Shown piece after piece: positions 1-7,550 of a stretch of 28,946 bases of DNA. The DNA is from an uncultured Eggerthellaceae bacterium (GTDB taxonomy: Bacteria; Actinomycetota; Coriobacteriia; Coriobacteriales; Eggerthellaceae), in assembly GCA_934617065.1 (NCBI GenBank), contig CAKTTY010000008.1, positions 1 to 28,946 on the forward strand, read 5' to 3'. A program made the position numbers and the translations under genes. Within the stretch, counting starts at the first letter, position 1; every line of letters begins with the position of its first letter. The notes beneath the pieces are model-generated. The model was not told the DNA's origin. It saw nothing but the letters and a program-made list of their open reading frames with translations, and did not search any database.

Positions 1-111
1 ATCAACTTGGAGACCTGTTTTCGATGCTCGACGTGGCGATATGGTCGGAAATTCACACACTTTTTGAGCCATTACCCACGAAATTAAGCTTTTTCTTTAA
101 TGGAAACTGAG

Positions 112-142
112 TTGACGACGACGTAACGTCATCGGTCATACT
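112..142 (+). promoter_or_regulatory. MerR-type promoter with operator dyad (regulator gene)
   Basis: A -35-like TTGACG (112-117) and a -10-like CATACT (137-142) are separated by 19 bp. Inside the spacer lies the dyad CGACGTAACGTCA (119-131), containing GACGT-A-ACGTC. A 19-bp spacer holding a dyad is the known layout of MerR-activated promoters. The same dyad, one base from the start of an equal spacer, precedes the radical SAM gene at 1160-1172. Transcription from here would start near 149, so the regulator must start at one of the downstream ATGs. Assignment is by pattern only. Confidence 0.6.
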
Positions 143-186
143 GGTTGGTTGACATTCCGAACCCGCACCACAAGAAAGACCAGCAC

Positions 187-942
187 ATGACGGCACCCGA
201 AGAAGAGCTCATGACCGTTGGCGCGCTTGCCCGTCGCGTAGGCGTGACCGTGCGCACCGTCCAGTATTACGACCAATGCGGCCTGCTTCATCCCACCAGC
301 AAGAGTTCGCAGAACCAGCGCCTCTACTCCCCTGCCGATGAAGAGCGCCTCTACCGCATCCTTACCCTAAAATACTTGGGGCTCTCCCTAGCTCAAATCA
401 AAGAAGGCGCGAATTCCGACGACTATCAAAGCCTTTCCGATGCGCTCGATCACCGCATAGACGAACTCGAGCGTGAAAGCGTCGAGATACTGAGGAACAT
501 CAGCACGGTCAATGGCCTTCGTAGCCAGCTTTCCGCGAGCGAATGCGTGAACTGGAGCGAATTCGCCCAAGCCATCAGCGACATGCAGAACCGTGAAGAC
601 GTGCTGTGGATGGCAATCAATGGAGAAGAATACGAAGGAAGCAATACCTCCGAACTCTCCCACGAAGAAATCAGCCACTGGCACCGACTCATGGGAGACA
701 CCATCGAAGCGATGCATGACGGAGTGCAGCCTTCCGACGAACGCGCGCGCGACCTGGCAATTCGCTTCGAAAAGCTTGGTGGCATGGCTAGAGCTCTAGC
801 TGGCCTCAAGCGCCTTGCCAACCAACGAGCTCAAGGTCCCAAGCAGTATGGGCGCGATTTCTATGCCGGCATCCAGCGACGCACGCTTGGCTTCCTCAAG
901 GACGCCCTGGAAGACTACCACGGCAAGACGGCCTCTTTCTGA
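187..942 (+). CDS. MerR family regulator with TipAS-like effector domain
   Basis: DNA-binding transcription regulator. The N-terminus carries the MerR winged helix-turn-helix (LARRVGVTVRTVQYYDQCGLL), then RLYSPADEERLYRI and a long helix that would form the dimer coiled coil. The C-terminal half has a W..L...I..MHDGVQPSDERARDLAIRF pattern resembling TipAS-type ligand-binding domains. The frame opens at a TTG at 145, but that lies upstream of the start expected from the promoter at 112-142. ATG 187 (251 aa) or ATG 211 (243 aa, starting MTVGALA as most MerR proteins do) is therefore more likely; neither has a strong ribosome site. It lies upstream of, and in the same direction as, a radical SAM/ABC importer operon with a matching operator, so it is probably its local activator. 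The ligand is unknown; a metal, a porphyrin or a related compound is inferred from context. Confidence 0.85.
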   Translation: MTAPEEELMTVGALARRVGVTVRTVQYYDQCGLLHPTSKSSQNQRLYSPADEERLYRILTLKYLGLSLAQIKEGANSDDYQSLSDALDHRIDELERESVEILRNISTVNGLRSQLSASECVNWSEFAQAISDMQNREDVLWMAINGEEYEGSNTSELSHEEISHWHRLMGDTIEAMHDGVQPSDERARDLAIRFEKLGGMARALAGLKRLANQRAQGPKQYGRDFYAGIQRRTLGFLKDALEDYHGKTASF

Positions 943-1152
943 TTTCGCTCATCCGCAAGAACGACTCGCACCCGAGCGGCAGCCCCTTTCCTGCGCCCCT
1001 ACCCATACTAGAGCGGAACGTCGCCCCACCCGTACCCGAACAGCGGCCCTGCCTGCGCTCGCGCTCGCCGGTGCGGCGCGCCGCTCCCCTGTTTTGTGAG
1101 CCCATTCGCCCGCCAAATTCCCCGCTCACCGCATCCCTGACCCATCAGCTGC
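943..1152. other. Intergenic spacer with no gene seen
   Basis: The 260 bp between the regulator and the radical SAM gene contain no convincing coding frame and no clear terminator with a T-run. Only the promoter/operator at the right end stands out. Confidence 0.5.
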
Positions 1153-1183
1153 TTGCCCATGACGTTGCGTCACCTCCTATCAT
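1153..1183 (+). promoter_or_regulatory. MerR-type promoter with operator dyad (radical SAM/ABC operon)
   Basis: TTGCCC (1153-1158) and TATCAT (1178-1183) are separated by exactly 19 bp. The spacer contains the perfect dyad TGACG-TTG-CGTCA at 1160-1172. The reverse complement of the dyad at 119-131 reads TGACGTTACGTCG, matching this one at 11 of 13 positions, and both begin one base into the spacer. This strongly suggests the MerR protein encoded at 187-942 binds both sites. Confidence 0.65.
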
Positions 1184-1204
1184 CCTCCCCATCTGAAGGA
1201 AGGG

Positions 1205-2215
1205 ATGACGATGATCGTATCGTGGATGACAACCAACCGGTGCAACCTTAGGTGCAAACATTGCTATCAAGACGCGGCCGAATGCGACAGCCGGGAGCTG
1301 ACGACGGCCGAGGGCAAGAAGATGATCGAGGAGATCGCACGCGCCGGCTTCAAAATCATGATTTTCAGCGGTGGAGAAGCACTCATGCGCGACGATATCT
1401 GCGAACTGGTGGCCCACGCCACCGCGCAGGGACTTCGTCCCGTGTTCGGCAGCAACGGCACCCTCATCACCAAAAAGGTGGCGCAAAGGCTCAAGGACGC
1501 TGGCACCTGTTCGATGGGCATCAGCATCGACAGCCTTGACGCAGCAAAGCACGATTCCTTTCGCGGCGTCGAGGGTGCCCATGCGGCAACGCTCGCGGGC
1601 ATAGAGGCATGCAAGAGCGTGGGGCTCCCCTTCCAAATTCACACCACCGTGGTCGATTGGAACCGGGGCGAGATTTGCGACATAACCGATTTCGCCCAGG
1701 AAATCGGTGCCGTAAACCATTCGGTCTTCTTCCTCGTTCCCGTGGGACGCGGCAAGTTCATCAAGGAAGCCGGCCTTGAGGTGCTGGAAAACGAAAGGCT
1801 CCTGCAGGCCATCATGCGCAAATCCGCAGACGTGAACATCGACGTCAAGGTTACCTGCGCTCCCCAATTCACACGCGTTGCCGACCAGCTCGGCATCCCA
1901 ACGCGCTACACCCGCGGGTGCCTTGCCGGCCTTACTTACTGCGTCGTGGGCAACGAAGGCATCGTGCGGCCCTGCGCGTACATGACCGAAGACGCCGGAG
2001 ACGTGCGCACCCAGCCCTTCGACGAAATCTGGGCCAACAGCCCTGTCTTCAGGCGTCTGCGCACGCAGGCCTACGAAGGCAACTGTGGCACCTGCGACCA
2101 CAAGGAACACTGCGGCGGCTGCCGGGCACGCGCGGCGTACTACCACGACGGCGACTACATGGCCCAGGACGACTACTGCGCCTACGGGCAGAATCTCAAA
2201 CTTGAAAGCGTGTAA
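1205..2215 (+). CDS. NirJ2/Ahb-like radical SAM/SPASM protein (tetrapyrrole side-chain chemistry)
   Basis: Radical S-adenosylmethionine enzyme of the heme d1/alternative heme family (NirJ, AhbC, AhbD). The CX3CX2C motif for the SAM-binding [4Fe-4S] cluster is at Cys13, Cys17 and Cys20 (CNLRCKHCYQDA), and FSGGEALMRDDI follows. The C-terminal SPASM-like region (about residues 238-325) holds CLAGLTYC, RPCAYM and CGTCDHKEHCGGCRARAAYYH, which would bind auxiliary Fe-S clusters. Overall wording (FQIHTTVVDW, SVFFLVPVGRGK, HDGDYMAQDDYC) resembles NirJ2 proteins as I know them. The family modifies propionate or acetate side chains of siroheme or Fe-coproporphyrin, but the substrate here is not shown. 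AAGGAAGGG lies just upstream; ATG 1211 (MIVSW) is an equally good start. It is first in an operon with a siderophore/heme/B12-type importer. Confidence 0.8.
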   Translation: MTMIVSWMTTNRCNLRCKHCYQDAAECDSRELTTAEGKKMIEEIARAGFKIMIFSGGEALMRDDICELVAHATAQGLRPVFGSNGTLITKKVAQRLKDAGTCSMGISIDSLDAAKHDSFRGVEGAHAATLAGIEACKSVGLPFQIHTTVVDWNRGEICDITDFAQEIGAVNHSVFFLVPVGRGKFIKEAGLEVLENERLLQAIMRKSADVNIDVKVTCAPQFTRVADQLGIPTRYTRGCLAGLTYCVVGNEGIVRPCAYMTEDAGDVRTQPFDEIWANSPVFRRLRTQAYEGNCGTCDHKEHCGGCRARAAYYHDGDYMAQDDYCAYGQNLKLESV

Positions 2216-2241
2216 CGAGGGGCGCCATTACCTATGAATCG

Positions 2242-2259
2242 GGTGCCCTCTGGGGCACC
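2242..2259 (+). other. Intercistronic hairpin
   Basis: GGTGCCC-TCTG-GGGCACC forms a perfect 7-bp stem with a 4-nt loop between the radical SAM gene and the binding-protein gene. No T-run follows. It could protect or process the mRNA and so set the ratio of enzyme to binding protein. It lies upstream of the preferred TTG start at 2288, which argues against translation from the ATG at 2234. Confidence 0.45.
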
Positions 2260-2287
2260 GTCCAACAACCGTAAGGAGAGACCGAAC

Positions 2288-3277
2288 TTGATCGCAACGA
2301 AAACAAAGACGAAGGTATGCGCACTGGCTTGCACACTGGCACTCATGGCATCGGGCGGAGCACTGGCGGGCTGCTCGACCGATAGCGGCGACAAAGCAAA
2401 CGAACAACAGAGCGCGACTGCGCAAAAGGCCGGATACACCTTCACCGATGACTTGGGCAACCAGGTAACCGTAAGCTCGCACGAACGCGTCGTGGCGGGC
2501 ATGGGAAGCTTCGCGGACATCTGGGAGCTTGCCGGAGGAACGCTTGTCGGCGCATCCGATGACGCATTTGCCGACTACGACATCGACTCGAAGGCCGAGA
2601 AGGTCGGCGACTTCTCTTCGCTCAACACTGAATCCATCATTGCCCTTGAACCGGACTTCGTCATCCTGACCGGTAACAGCACGGGTCGTGGCGGAGGAGT
2701 GGCTCAGACCGACCTGAAGGACACCCTGCAGGCCTCCGGCATCACGGTAGCCTATTTCAACGTCACAGTCTTCGAGGACTACCTGCGCATGCTCAAGACC
2801 TGCACCGAAATAACGGGTGACAGCGCCGCTTACAAGGAAAACGGAGAAGAACTTGCCCAGGAGATCGACGCCATCAAGAAGAAGGCCCAGGGTAAGGATG
2901 CCGGAAGCGCCGCCGTACTAACCACCTATTCCGGTGGCACGCGCATGCAGTCGTCATCCTCCCAAACGGGCGCCATGCTCGCCGAACTGGGAGCGGAAAA
3001 CATCGCAGACACGAACAAGAGCTTGCTTTCCGACTACAGCCTGGAGTCCCTGGTGAAGGCCGACCCCGACTTCATCTTCCTGCTTCCCATGGGCAATACC
3101 GAGGAAGCAGCAAAGAAGGCACTGGAGGACCAGACCACCTCAAACCCAGCATGGCAGGACCTTACCGCGGTCAAGAAGGGCCACGTGGTCACGCTTGACC
3201 CCGAGCTATTCCTGTACAAGCCCAATGACCACTGGGCAGATGCATACGAAAAGCTCTACGAAGCCCTCTACAAGTAA
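2288..3277 (+). CDS. Class III (BtuF/FepB-like) substrate-binding lipoprotein
   Basis: Extracellular binding protein of an iron-siderophore, heme or cobalamin ABC importer, 329 aa from the TTG at 2288. AAGGAG at 2273-2278 sits about 9 nt upstream of this start. From here the protein opens with Lys-rich residues, a hydrophobic stretch and the lipobox LAGC (Cys29), so it would be lipid-anchored. The mature part has the usual two-lobed class III features: YTFTDDLGNQVTV, ERVVAGMGS, a long backbone helix around DYLRMLKTCTEITG, then DPDFIFLLPMG and the C-terminal FLYKPNDHWADAYEKL. A longer frame from ATG 2234 adds 18 residues including a hairpin region and is less likely. The permease follows after 15 nt. 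Ligand specificity cannot be read from the sequence. Confidence 0.88.
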   Translation: MIATKTKTKVCALACTLALMASGGALAGCSTDSGDKANEQQSATAQKAGYTFTDDLGNQVTVSSHERVVAGMGSFADIWELAGGTLVGASDDAFADYDIDSKAEKVGDFSSLNTESIIALEPDFVILTGNSTGRGGGVAQTDLKDTLQASGITVAYFNVTVFEDYLRMLKTCTEITGDSAAYKENGEELAQEIDAIKKKAQGKDAGSAAVLTTYSGGTRMQSSSSQTGAMLAELGAENIADTNKSLLSDYSLESLVKADPDFIFLLPMGNTEEAAKKALEDQTTSNPAWQDLTAVKKGHVVTLDPELFLYKPNDHWADAYEKLYEALYK

Positions 3278-3292
3278 GGAAAGAACCCGCCG

Positions 3293-4351
3293 TTGAATCT
3301 AATCACAGGAAAGAAAAACGGACGCAAGGCTCCCTCCCTCCCAGCTCGGCGGCTGGAAGGGAGTCGCTTTGCCCTCGCCCTGATGGCGGCAGTAACAATG
3401 CTCGCCAGCGTTGCCGTGTTGGGCGTCGTCGTTGGCTCCACGTCCGTCGGGCTGGATGAGGTGATCGCCGTCGCGCTTGGGCAGCACACGAACCCAACCG
3501 CGACAAACATCGTCTACAACGTCCGCCTGCCCCGCGTACTGGCAGCCCTTCTAGCCGGAGCCGCACTGGCACAGGCGGGCGTCCTGATTCAGGCAGCGCT
3601 CGACAACCCCCTGGCCAGCCCCAACGTCATAGGCGTAAACGCGGGGGCAGGCTTTTTCGTGCTGCTCTTCATGTGCCTCTTCCCCAACCTGTTCGCGCTG
3701 GTTCCCGTGGCGGCGTTCTTCGGCGCCCTTGTCGTGGCAGGCCTCATTTTTGCCATTTCGAGCCTGGCCGGCTCTTCGCGTCTTACCGTAGTGCTCGCCG
3801 GCATGGCGTTCACGGCAATCTTCACTGCCGGCATGAACACAGTGCTCATCGTTAACCCCGACGCCTACGTAGGCGCCTCGGGCTTTCTGACCGGCGGCCT
3901 GTCTGGCGTCAAGCTGAGCGACGTGATTCTTCCCGGGTGCGCCATCTGCGCCACGCTCGTGCTGGGACTGCTGCAGGGCAGGCGTCTCAACCTTCTTTCA
4001 CTTGGCGATCAGCAGGCACATTCCTTGGGCCTCGACATACGAAAAACGCGTCTTATGGCCCTGGCAACCGCCGCGGTCCTTGCGGGCTGCGCAGTAAGCT
4101 TTGCGGGCCTCGTCGGGTTCGTGGGCCTAATCGTCCCCCATGCGGTGCGGTCGCTCGTCGGACATGACAACCGCCGCGTCCTGGCAATGGCGCCTGTACT
4201 GGGGGGCTTTCTCGTATGTCTGTGCGACTTGCTTGCCCGCACGCTGTTCTCACCGTACGAAATCCCCGTCGGTATCGTGCTGTCGCTGTTTGGCGGGCCC
4301 TTCTTCATCTACCTCGTGTTGATCAAGGGGAAGGTCGGACTCAATGGATAG
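3293..4351 (+). CDS. FecCD/BtuC-family ABC transporter permease
   Basis: Polytopic membrane subunit, 352 aa, the usual size for FecCD permeases with about ten membrane helices. Family signatures are visible: NVRLPRVLAALLAGAALAQAG near residues 77-97, the NPLASPNVIGVNAGAGF segment, and the GLVGFVGLIVPHAVR loop that contacts the ATPase, followed by the C-terminal ending FGGPFFIYLVLIKGK. The start is TTG 3293, preceded by AAGGAAAG overlapping the stop of the binding-protein gene. The 3' end overlaps the ATPase gene by 8 nt, indicating translational coupling. Siderophore, heme, cobalamin or cobinamide are all possible substrates. The adjoining NirJ2-like enzyme makes a porphyrin or iron compound attractive, as inference only. 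Confidence 0.92.
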   Translation: MNLITGKKNGRKAPSLPARRLEGSRFALALMAAVTMLASVAVLGVVVGSTSVGLDEVIAVALGQHTNPTATNIVYNVRLPRVLAALLAGAALAQAGVLIQAALDNPLASPNVIGVNAGAGFFVLLFMCLFPNLFALVPVAAFFGALVVAGLIFAISSLAGSSRLTVVLAGMAFTAIFTAGMNTVLIVNPDAYVGASGFLTGGLSGVKLSDVILPGCAICATLVLGLLQGRRLNLLSLGDQQAHSLGLDIRKTRLMALATAAVLAGCAVSFAGLVGFVGLIVPHAVRSLVGHDNRRVLAMAPVLGGFLVCLCDLLARTLFSPYEIPVGIVLSLFGGPFFIYLVLIKGKVGLNG

Positions 4352-5117
4352 ACTTCGCTTCGACAACATATCTTTCGGGTATGGCGACCGCACCCTTTTC
4401 GAAGGGCTGTCGCTGGACATCAAAAAAGCCCGGATCACCAGCATCATTGGCCCGAATGGATGCGGAAAGTCTTCCCTTCTCAAGCTTGCAAGCGCAATCC
4501 ACAAACCCTGGGAAGGAGAGATCAGCGTTTTCGAGCGCAAGGTCGGGGAGCTCCGGCCCAAACAGCGCGCCCAACTGATCGGCCATCTTTCCCAAGAGCA
4601 CTCCATGCCGCCAATGAGCGTACGTAAGCTCGTAGAATGTGGCAGACACCCCCACCAGGGGCCCTTTGCGCAGATGGATACATCAGACAAGGAAATCGTG
4701 GAAGAGGCCCTGTCCACCTGCGGACTTTCGGCATTGGCAGAACGACCCGTGCCAGAACTTTCAGGAGGACAGCGGCAGCGCGCCTTCATTGCCATGATCG
4801 TTGCCCAAGACGCTCCAGTAATGCTCCTTGACGAACCTACGTCGTTCTTGGACGTTTCGGCATGCTACGAGGTCATGGACCTGATGCGCCTGCTCAGAGA
4901 CAAACACGGAAAGACCATCGTCACCGTGCTGCATGACATCGACATGGCACTGCGGTATTCGGACGAAATCTGCGTGATGCGCGAAGGAAGGCTGCTGGCC
5001 CAGGGAACCCCCTGCGACCACGACGTGCTTGATGGGATCGAGGCAGCCTTCGACGTGCGCATCGAACACCTGCACGGCAGGCTTGGCAGCGCCTATGCGC
5101 TGTTCAGCCAAGCCTGA
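4344..5117 (+). CDS. ABC transporter ATP-binding protein (FepC/BtuD type)
   Basis: Cytoplasmic ATPase, 257 aa, that powers the importer. Walker A GPNGCGKS is at residues 36-43, the Q-loop region around HLSQEH at 81-86, the ABC signature LSGGQRQR at 139-146, and Walker B VMLLDEP at 159-165 with the D-loop SFLD. The switch histidine lies in VLHDIDMALRYSDEI. The ATG overlaps the end of the permease frame by 8 nt. This is the last gene of the operon, and its stop lies 29 nt from the convergent topoisomerase gene. A short GAGGCGCCTC palindrome at the end is too weak to call a terminator. Confidence 0.94.
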   Translation: MDRLRFDNISFGYGDRTLFEGLSLDIKKARITSIIGPNGCGKSSLLKLASAIHKPWEGEISVFERKVGELRPKQRAQLIGHLSQEHSMPPMSVRKLVECGRHPHQGPFAQMDTSDKEIVEEALSTCGLSALAERPVPELSGGQRQRAFIAMIVAQDAPVMLLDEPTSFLDVSACYEVMDLMRLLRDKHGKTIVTVLHDIDMALRYSDEICVMREGRLLAQGTPCDHDVLDGIEAAFDVRIEHLHGRLGSAYALFSQA

Positions 5118-5146
5118 GGCGCCTCGAACCCCCGCACCCACACAAG

Positions 5147-7387
5147 CTAGTCGAACAGGCTCGGCATGTCGTCTTCCTTCATGGGCGCACCCGAAGAAGG
5201 CAGGCTCTGGGCCGTGAACTTGCCTGCCGACACGCTGGCCCCCAGGAAGTCTTCGGTGATGCCCACATTGGTGATGATGCGGTTGGCCTTGGACGTGAAG
5301 GCCTGAACACCCTGCGTGCTGGTGGTCGTCTTGGTCTTGAGCAGCGAGGTGTTGAAGTTCATCAGACGGTAGTCGCTCGACACCAGCGCAAGGTCGCGCT
5401 CTTCCTTGAGCACCTGCGCATACAGCAGCTTGCTACCCCCATAGATGGCGTTCTTCAAGCGCTTGCGGTTGGTCTTGGTAACGTAGCCGGCAAGCGCGAT
5501 GCGGGCAACGCGGCCGTTTTCGAAGACGAACAGGACATCTGCCTTGTAGTCCTCGGGGTCGATCACCCAGGTAACCACCTCATCGGGATCCATCTCCAGG
5601 TCAGTGGGCAGGTACGAACCCAGCTGGGCCGACTTGGTGTCCTCGAACGACGCCACCTTGCACTTGTACACCTGGCTCTTGTCGGTAAACACCAGCAGCT
5701 CATGCGTGTTGGACGAAGGGAACTCGATGAAGGGCTCGTCGCCGTCCTTGTACTTAAGCGAGTTGGCCTTCTTGAGCACGCGGTCGGTCATCTTCTTAAG
5801 GTAACCACTTCGCGAAAGCATGATGGTGACCGGGTATTCCTCCACCTCGGGCTCCAGGCTGACCTCGACGACGTCGGAAGGTTCGATCCTGCCCGTGCGG
5901 CGGGGCATCACGTGCTTCTTGTTGATAGCCGCCAGCTCGTCGCTGATGACACCTTTGATGCGGTCCTCGCTCGAAAGGATCCCCTCAAGCTCGGCAATCT
6001 CGCCTTCAAGCTTCTTGATGTCCTTGGTGCGGTTAAGGATATATTCCTCGTTGATGTTGCGCAGCTTGAGCTCGGCGACAAATTCCGCCTGAGTCTCATC
6101 AATGCCGAATCCTTCCATAAGGTTGGGCACGACCTCGGCTTCCAGCTTGGTCCCGCGGATGATGGCGATGGCCTTGTCGATGTCGAGCAGGATTGCCTCA
6201 AGGCCATGAAGAAGATGCAGGCGCTCGGACTTCTTACCCAGGTCGAAATTCACGCGACGACGCGTGGACTCGATGCGCCACGAAACCCACTCATGCAGAA
6301 TCTGGCGGACACCCATGACGCGGGGATAGCCATCCACCAGCACGTTGAAGTTGCACGAAAACGAGTCCTGCAGCGTAGTCATGCGAAACAGCTTGGCCAT
6401 GAGCTTTTCGGGGTCGACGCCACGCTTGAGGTCGATGGCAATACGCAGGCCCGAAAGGTCGGTTTCGTCACGGATGTCGGAAATCTCGCGGATCTTACCT
6501 TCCTTCGAAAGCTTGATGATGCGCTCGATGATGACATCGGTCTTGGTGGTGTAGGGAATCTCGTAGACCTCGATGATGCGCTCTTCGGGAATCCAACGCC
6601 AGCGCGAACGGATCTGGAAGCTGCCCAGGCCCCGCTCGACGATGCGCTCCATTTCCTCACGGCGGTAGATGATTTCACCGCCGGTGGAAAAGTCAGGCAT
6701 GGGCATGTATTCAAGCAGGTCACAGCTGGGGTCTTCGAGGTAGTGCATGGTGGCAGTGCAAACTTCGTTGAGGTTGAAGCCGCAGATGTCGGAGGCCATG
6801 GCAACGCCGATGCCCTTGTTGGCAGAAACCAGAATGTTGGGGAAGGTAGTGGGCAGCAGACGGGGCTCCTTCATGGCGCCGTCGTAGCTATCGACGAAGT
6901 CCACAGGGTCCTTGTCGATGTCCTTGAAGATCTCGGCGCAGATGGGGGCCAGCTTGGCTTCGGTATAACGGGACGCAGCGTAGCTCAGGTCTCCCGAATA
7001 GTACTTGCCGAAGTTGCCCTTAGATTCCACGAACGGCGCCAGCAGGGCTTCGTTGCCTGTGGCAAGACGCACCATGGTCTCGTAGATGGCAGCGTCGCCG
7101 TGCGGGTTGAGCTTCATGGTCTGGCCCACGATGTTGGCACTCTTCTGGCGGTCGCCCTTGAGCAGGCCCATCTTGTACATGGTGAAGAGCAGCTTGCGGT
7201 GCGAGGGCTTGAAGCCATCAATTTCGGGGAAGGCACGCGAGACGTTGGTGCTCATGGCATAGGGCATGTAGTTGGACTCGAGAGTCTCCGTGATGGGCTG
7301 TTGCGTGACCTCGGAATGCAAGCCGATGACGTTGGCGTCGTTGACCTGCTTCTTCTTTGACTTGGTGTCGGTTTTCCTCTTTGCCAT
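5147..7387 (-). CDS. Type II DNA topoisomerase A subunit (topoisomerase IV-like)
   Basis: DNA breakage-reunion subunit, 746 aa from ATG 7387, preceded by AAGAGGAA. The catalytic Arg-Tyr pair is R140-Y141 in SYAASRYTEAKLAP. The quinolone-determining region reads NPHGDAAIYETMVRLA, so the positions equal to E. coli GyrA Ser83 and Asp87 are Ala99 and Glu103. The winged helix and tower (DGFKPSHRKLLFTM, LLPTTFPNILVSANKGIGVAMAS) are intact, followed by the coiled coil (about 440-510) and a C-terminal beta-pinwheel. I see no QRRGGRG-type GyrA box in the pinwheel, so decatenation rather than supercoiling is the likelier role. The frame stays open upstream to a GTG at 7477 with a very basic stretch, but that start lacks a good ribosome site. 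It is co-oriented with the B subunit gene 163 bp upstream. The N-terminal tail (KRKTDTKSKKK) is unusually basic. Confidence 0.9.
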   Translation of the reverse strand: MAKRKTDTKSKKKQVNDANVIGLHSEVTQQPITETLESNYMPYAMSTNVSRAFPEIDGFKPSHRKLLFTMYKMGLLKGDRQKSANIVGQTMKLNPHGDAAIYETMVRLATGNEALLAPFVESKGNFGKYYSGDLSYAASRYTEAKLAPICAEIFKDIDKDPVDFVDSYDGAMKEPRLLPTTFPNILVSANKGIGVAMASDICGFNLNEVCTATMHYLEDPSCDLLEYMPMPDFSTGGEIIYRREEMERIVERGLGSFQIRSRWRWIPEERIIEVYEIPYTTKTDVIIERIIKLSKEGKIREISDIRDETDLSGLRIAIDLKRGVDPEKLMAKLFRMTTLQDSFSCNFNVLVDGYPRVMGVRQILHEWVSWRIESTRRRVNFDLGKKSERLHLLHGLEAILLDIDKAIAIIRGTKLEAEVVPNLMEGFGIDETQAEFVAELKLRNINEEYILNRTKDIKKLEGEIAELEGILSSEDRIKGVISDELAAINKKHVMPRRTGRIEPSDVVEVSLEPEVEEYPVTIMLSRSGYLKKMTDRVLKKANSLKYKDGDEPFIEFPSSNTHELLVFTDKSQVYKCKVASFEDTKSAQLGSYLPTDLEMDPDEVVTWVIDPEDYKADVLFVFENGRVARIALAGYVTKTNRKRLKNAIYGGSKLLYAQVLKEERDLALVSSDYRLMNFNTSLLKTKTTTSTQGVQAFTSKANRIITNVGITEDFLGASVSAGKFTAQSLPSSGAPMKEDDMPSLFD

Positions 7388-7550
7388 GGATTCCTCTTGA
7401 TGCTTCTTTCTGGGGCTTCTCGATATGCCGCACGCAAGACGGCGGCGCGTAGACACCGCTTGCTGCCGCAGGATCACTTCCTGGTGAAGGGCTTCCTGCT
7501 TGAGGGCCTGCTTCCTCTTACGGATGCGCTCCCTGTAGCAGGGCCGCCTT

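Noticed and set aside
145..186. TTG 145 start for the MerR regulator
   Set aside because: It lies upstream of the transcription start predicted from the 112-142 promoter and adds 14 residues not typical of MerR N-termini.
1145..2146. Minus-strand 333-codon frame opposite the radical SAM gene
   Set aside because: The plus strand encodes intact CX3CX2C and SPASM motifs; the minus frame is a codon-bias shadow.
5116..5125. GAGGCGCCTC as terminator between the ABC operon and the topoisomerase gene
   Set aside because: A 5-bp palindrome with no loop and no T-run is too weak.
5702..7360. Long plus-strand open frame of 552 codons opposite the topoisomerase A gene
   Set aside because: The minus strand carries catalytic motifs of a known enzyme, and the plus frame is rich in repeated DL/VG patterns that mirror it.
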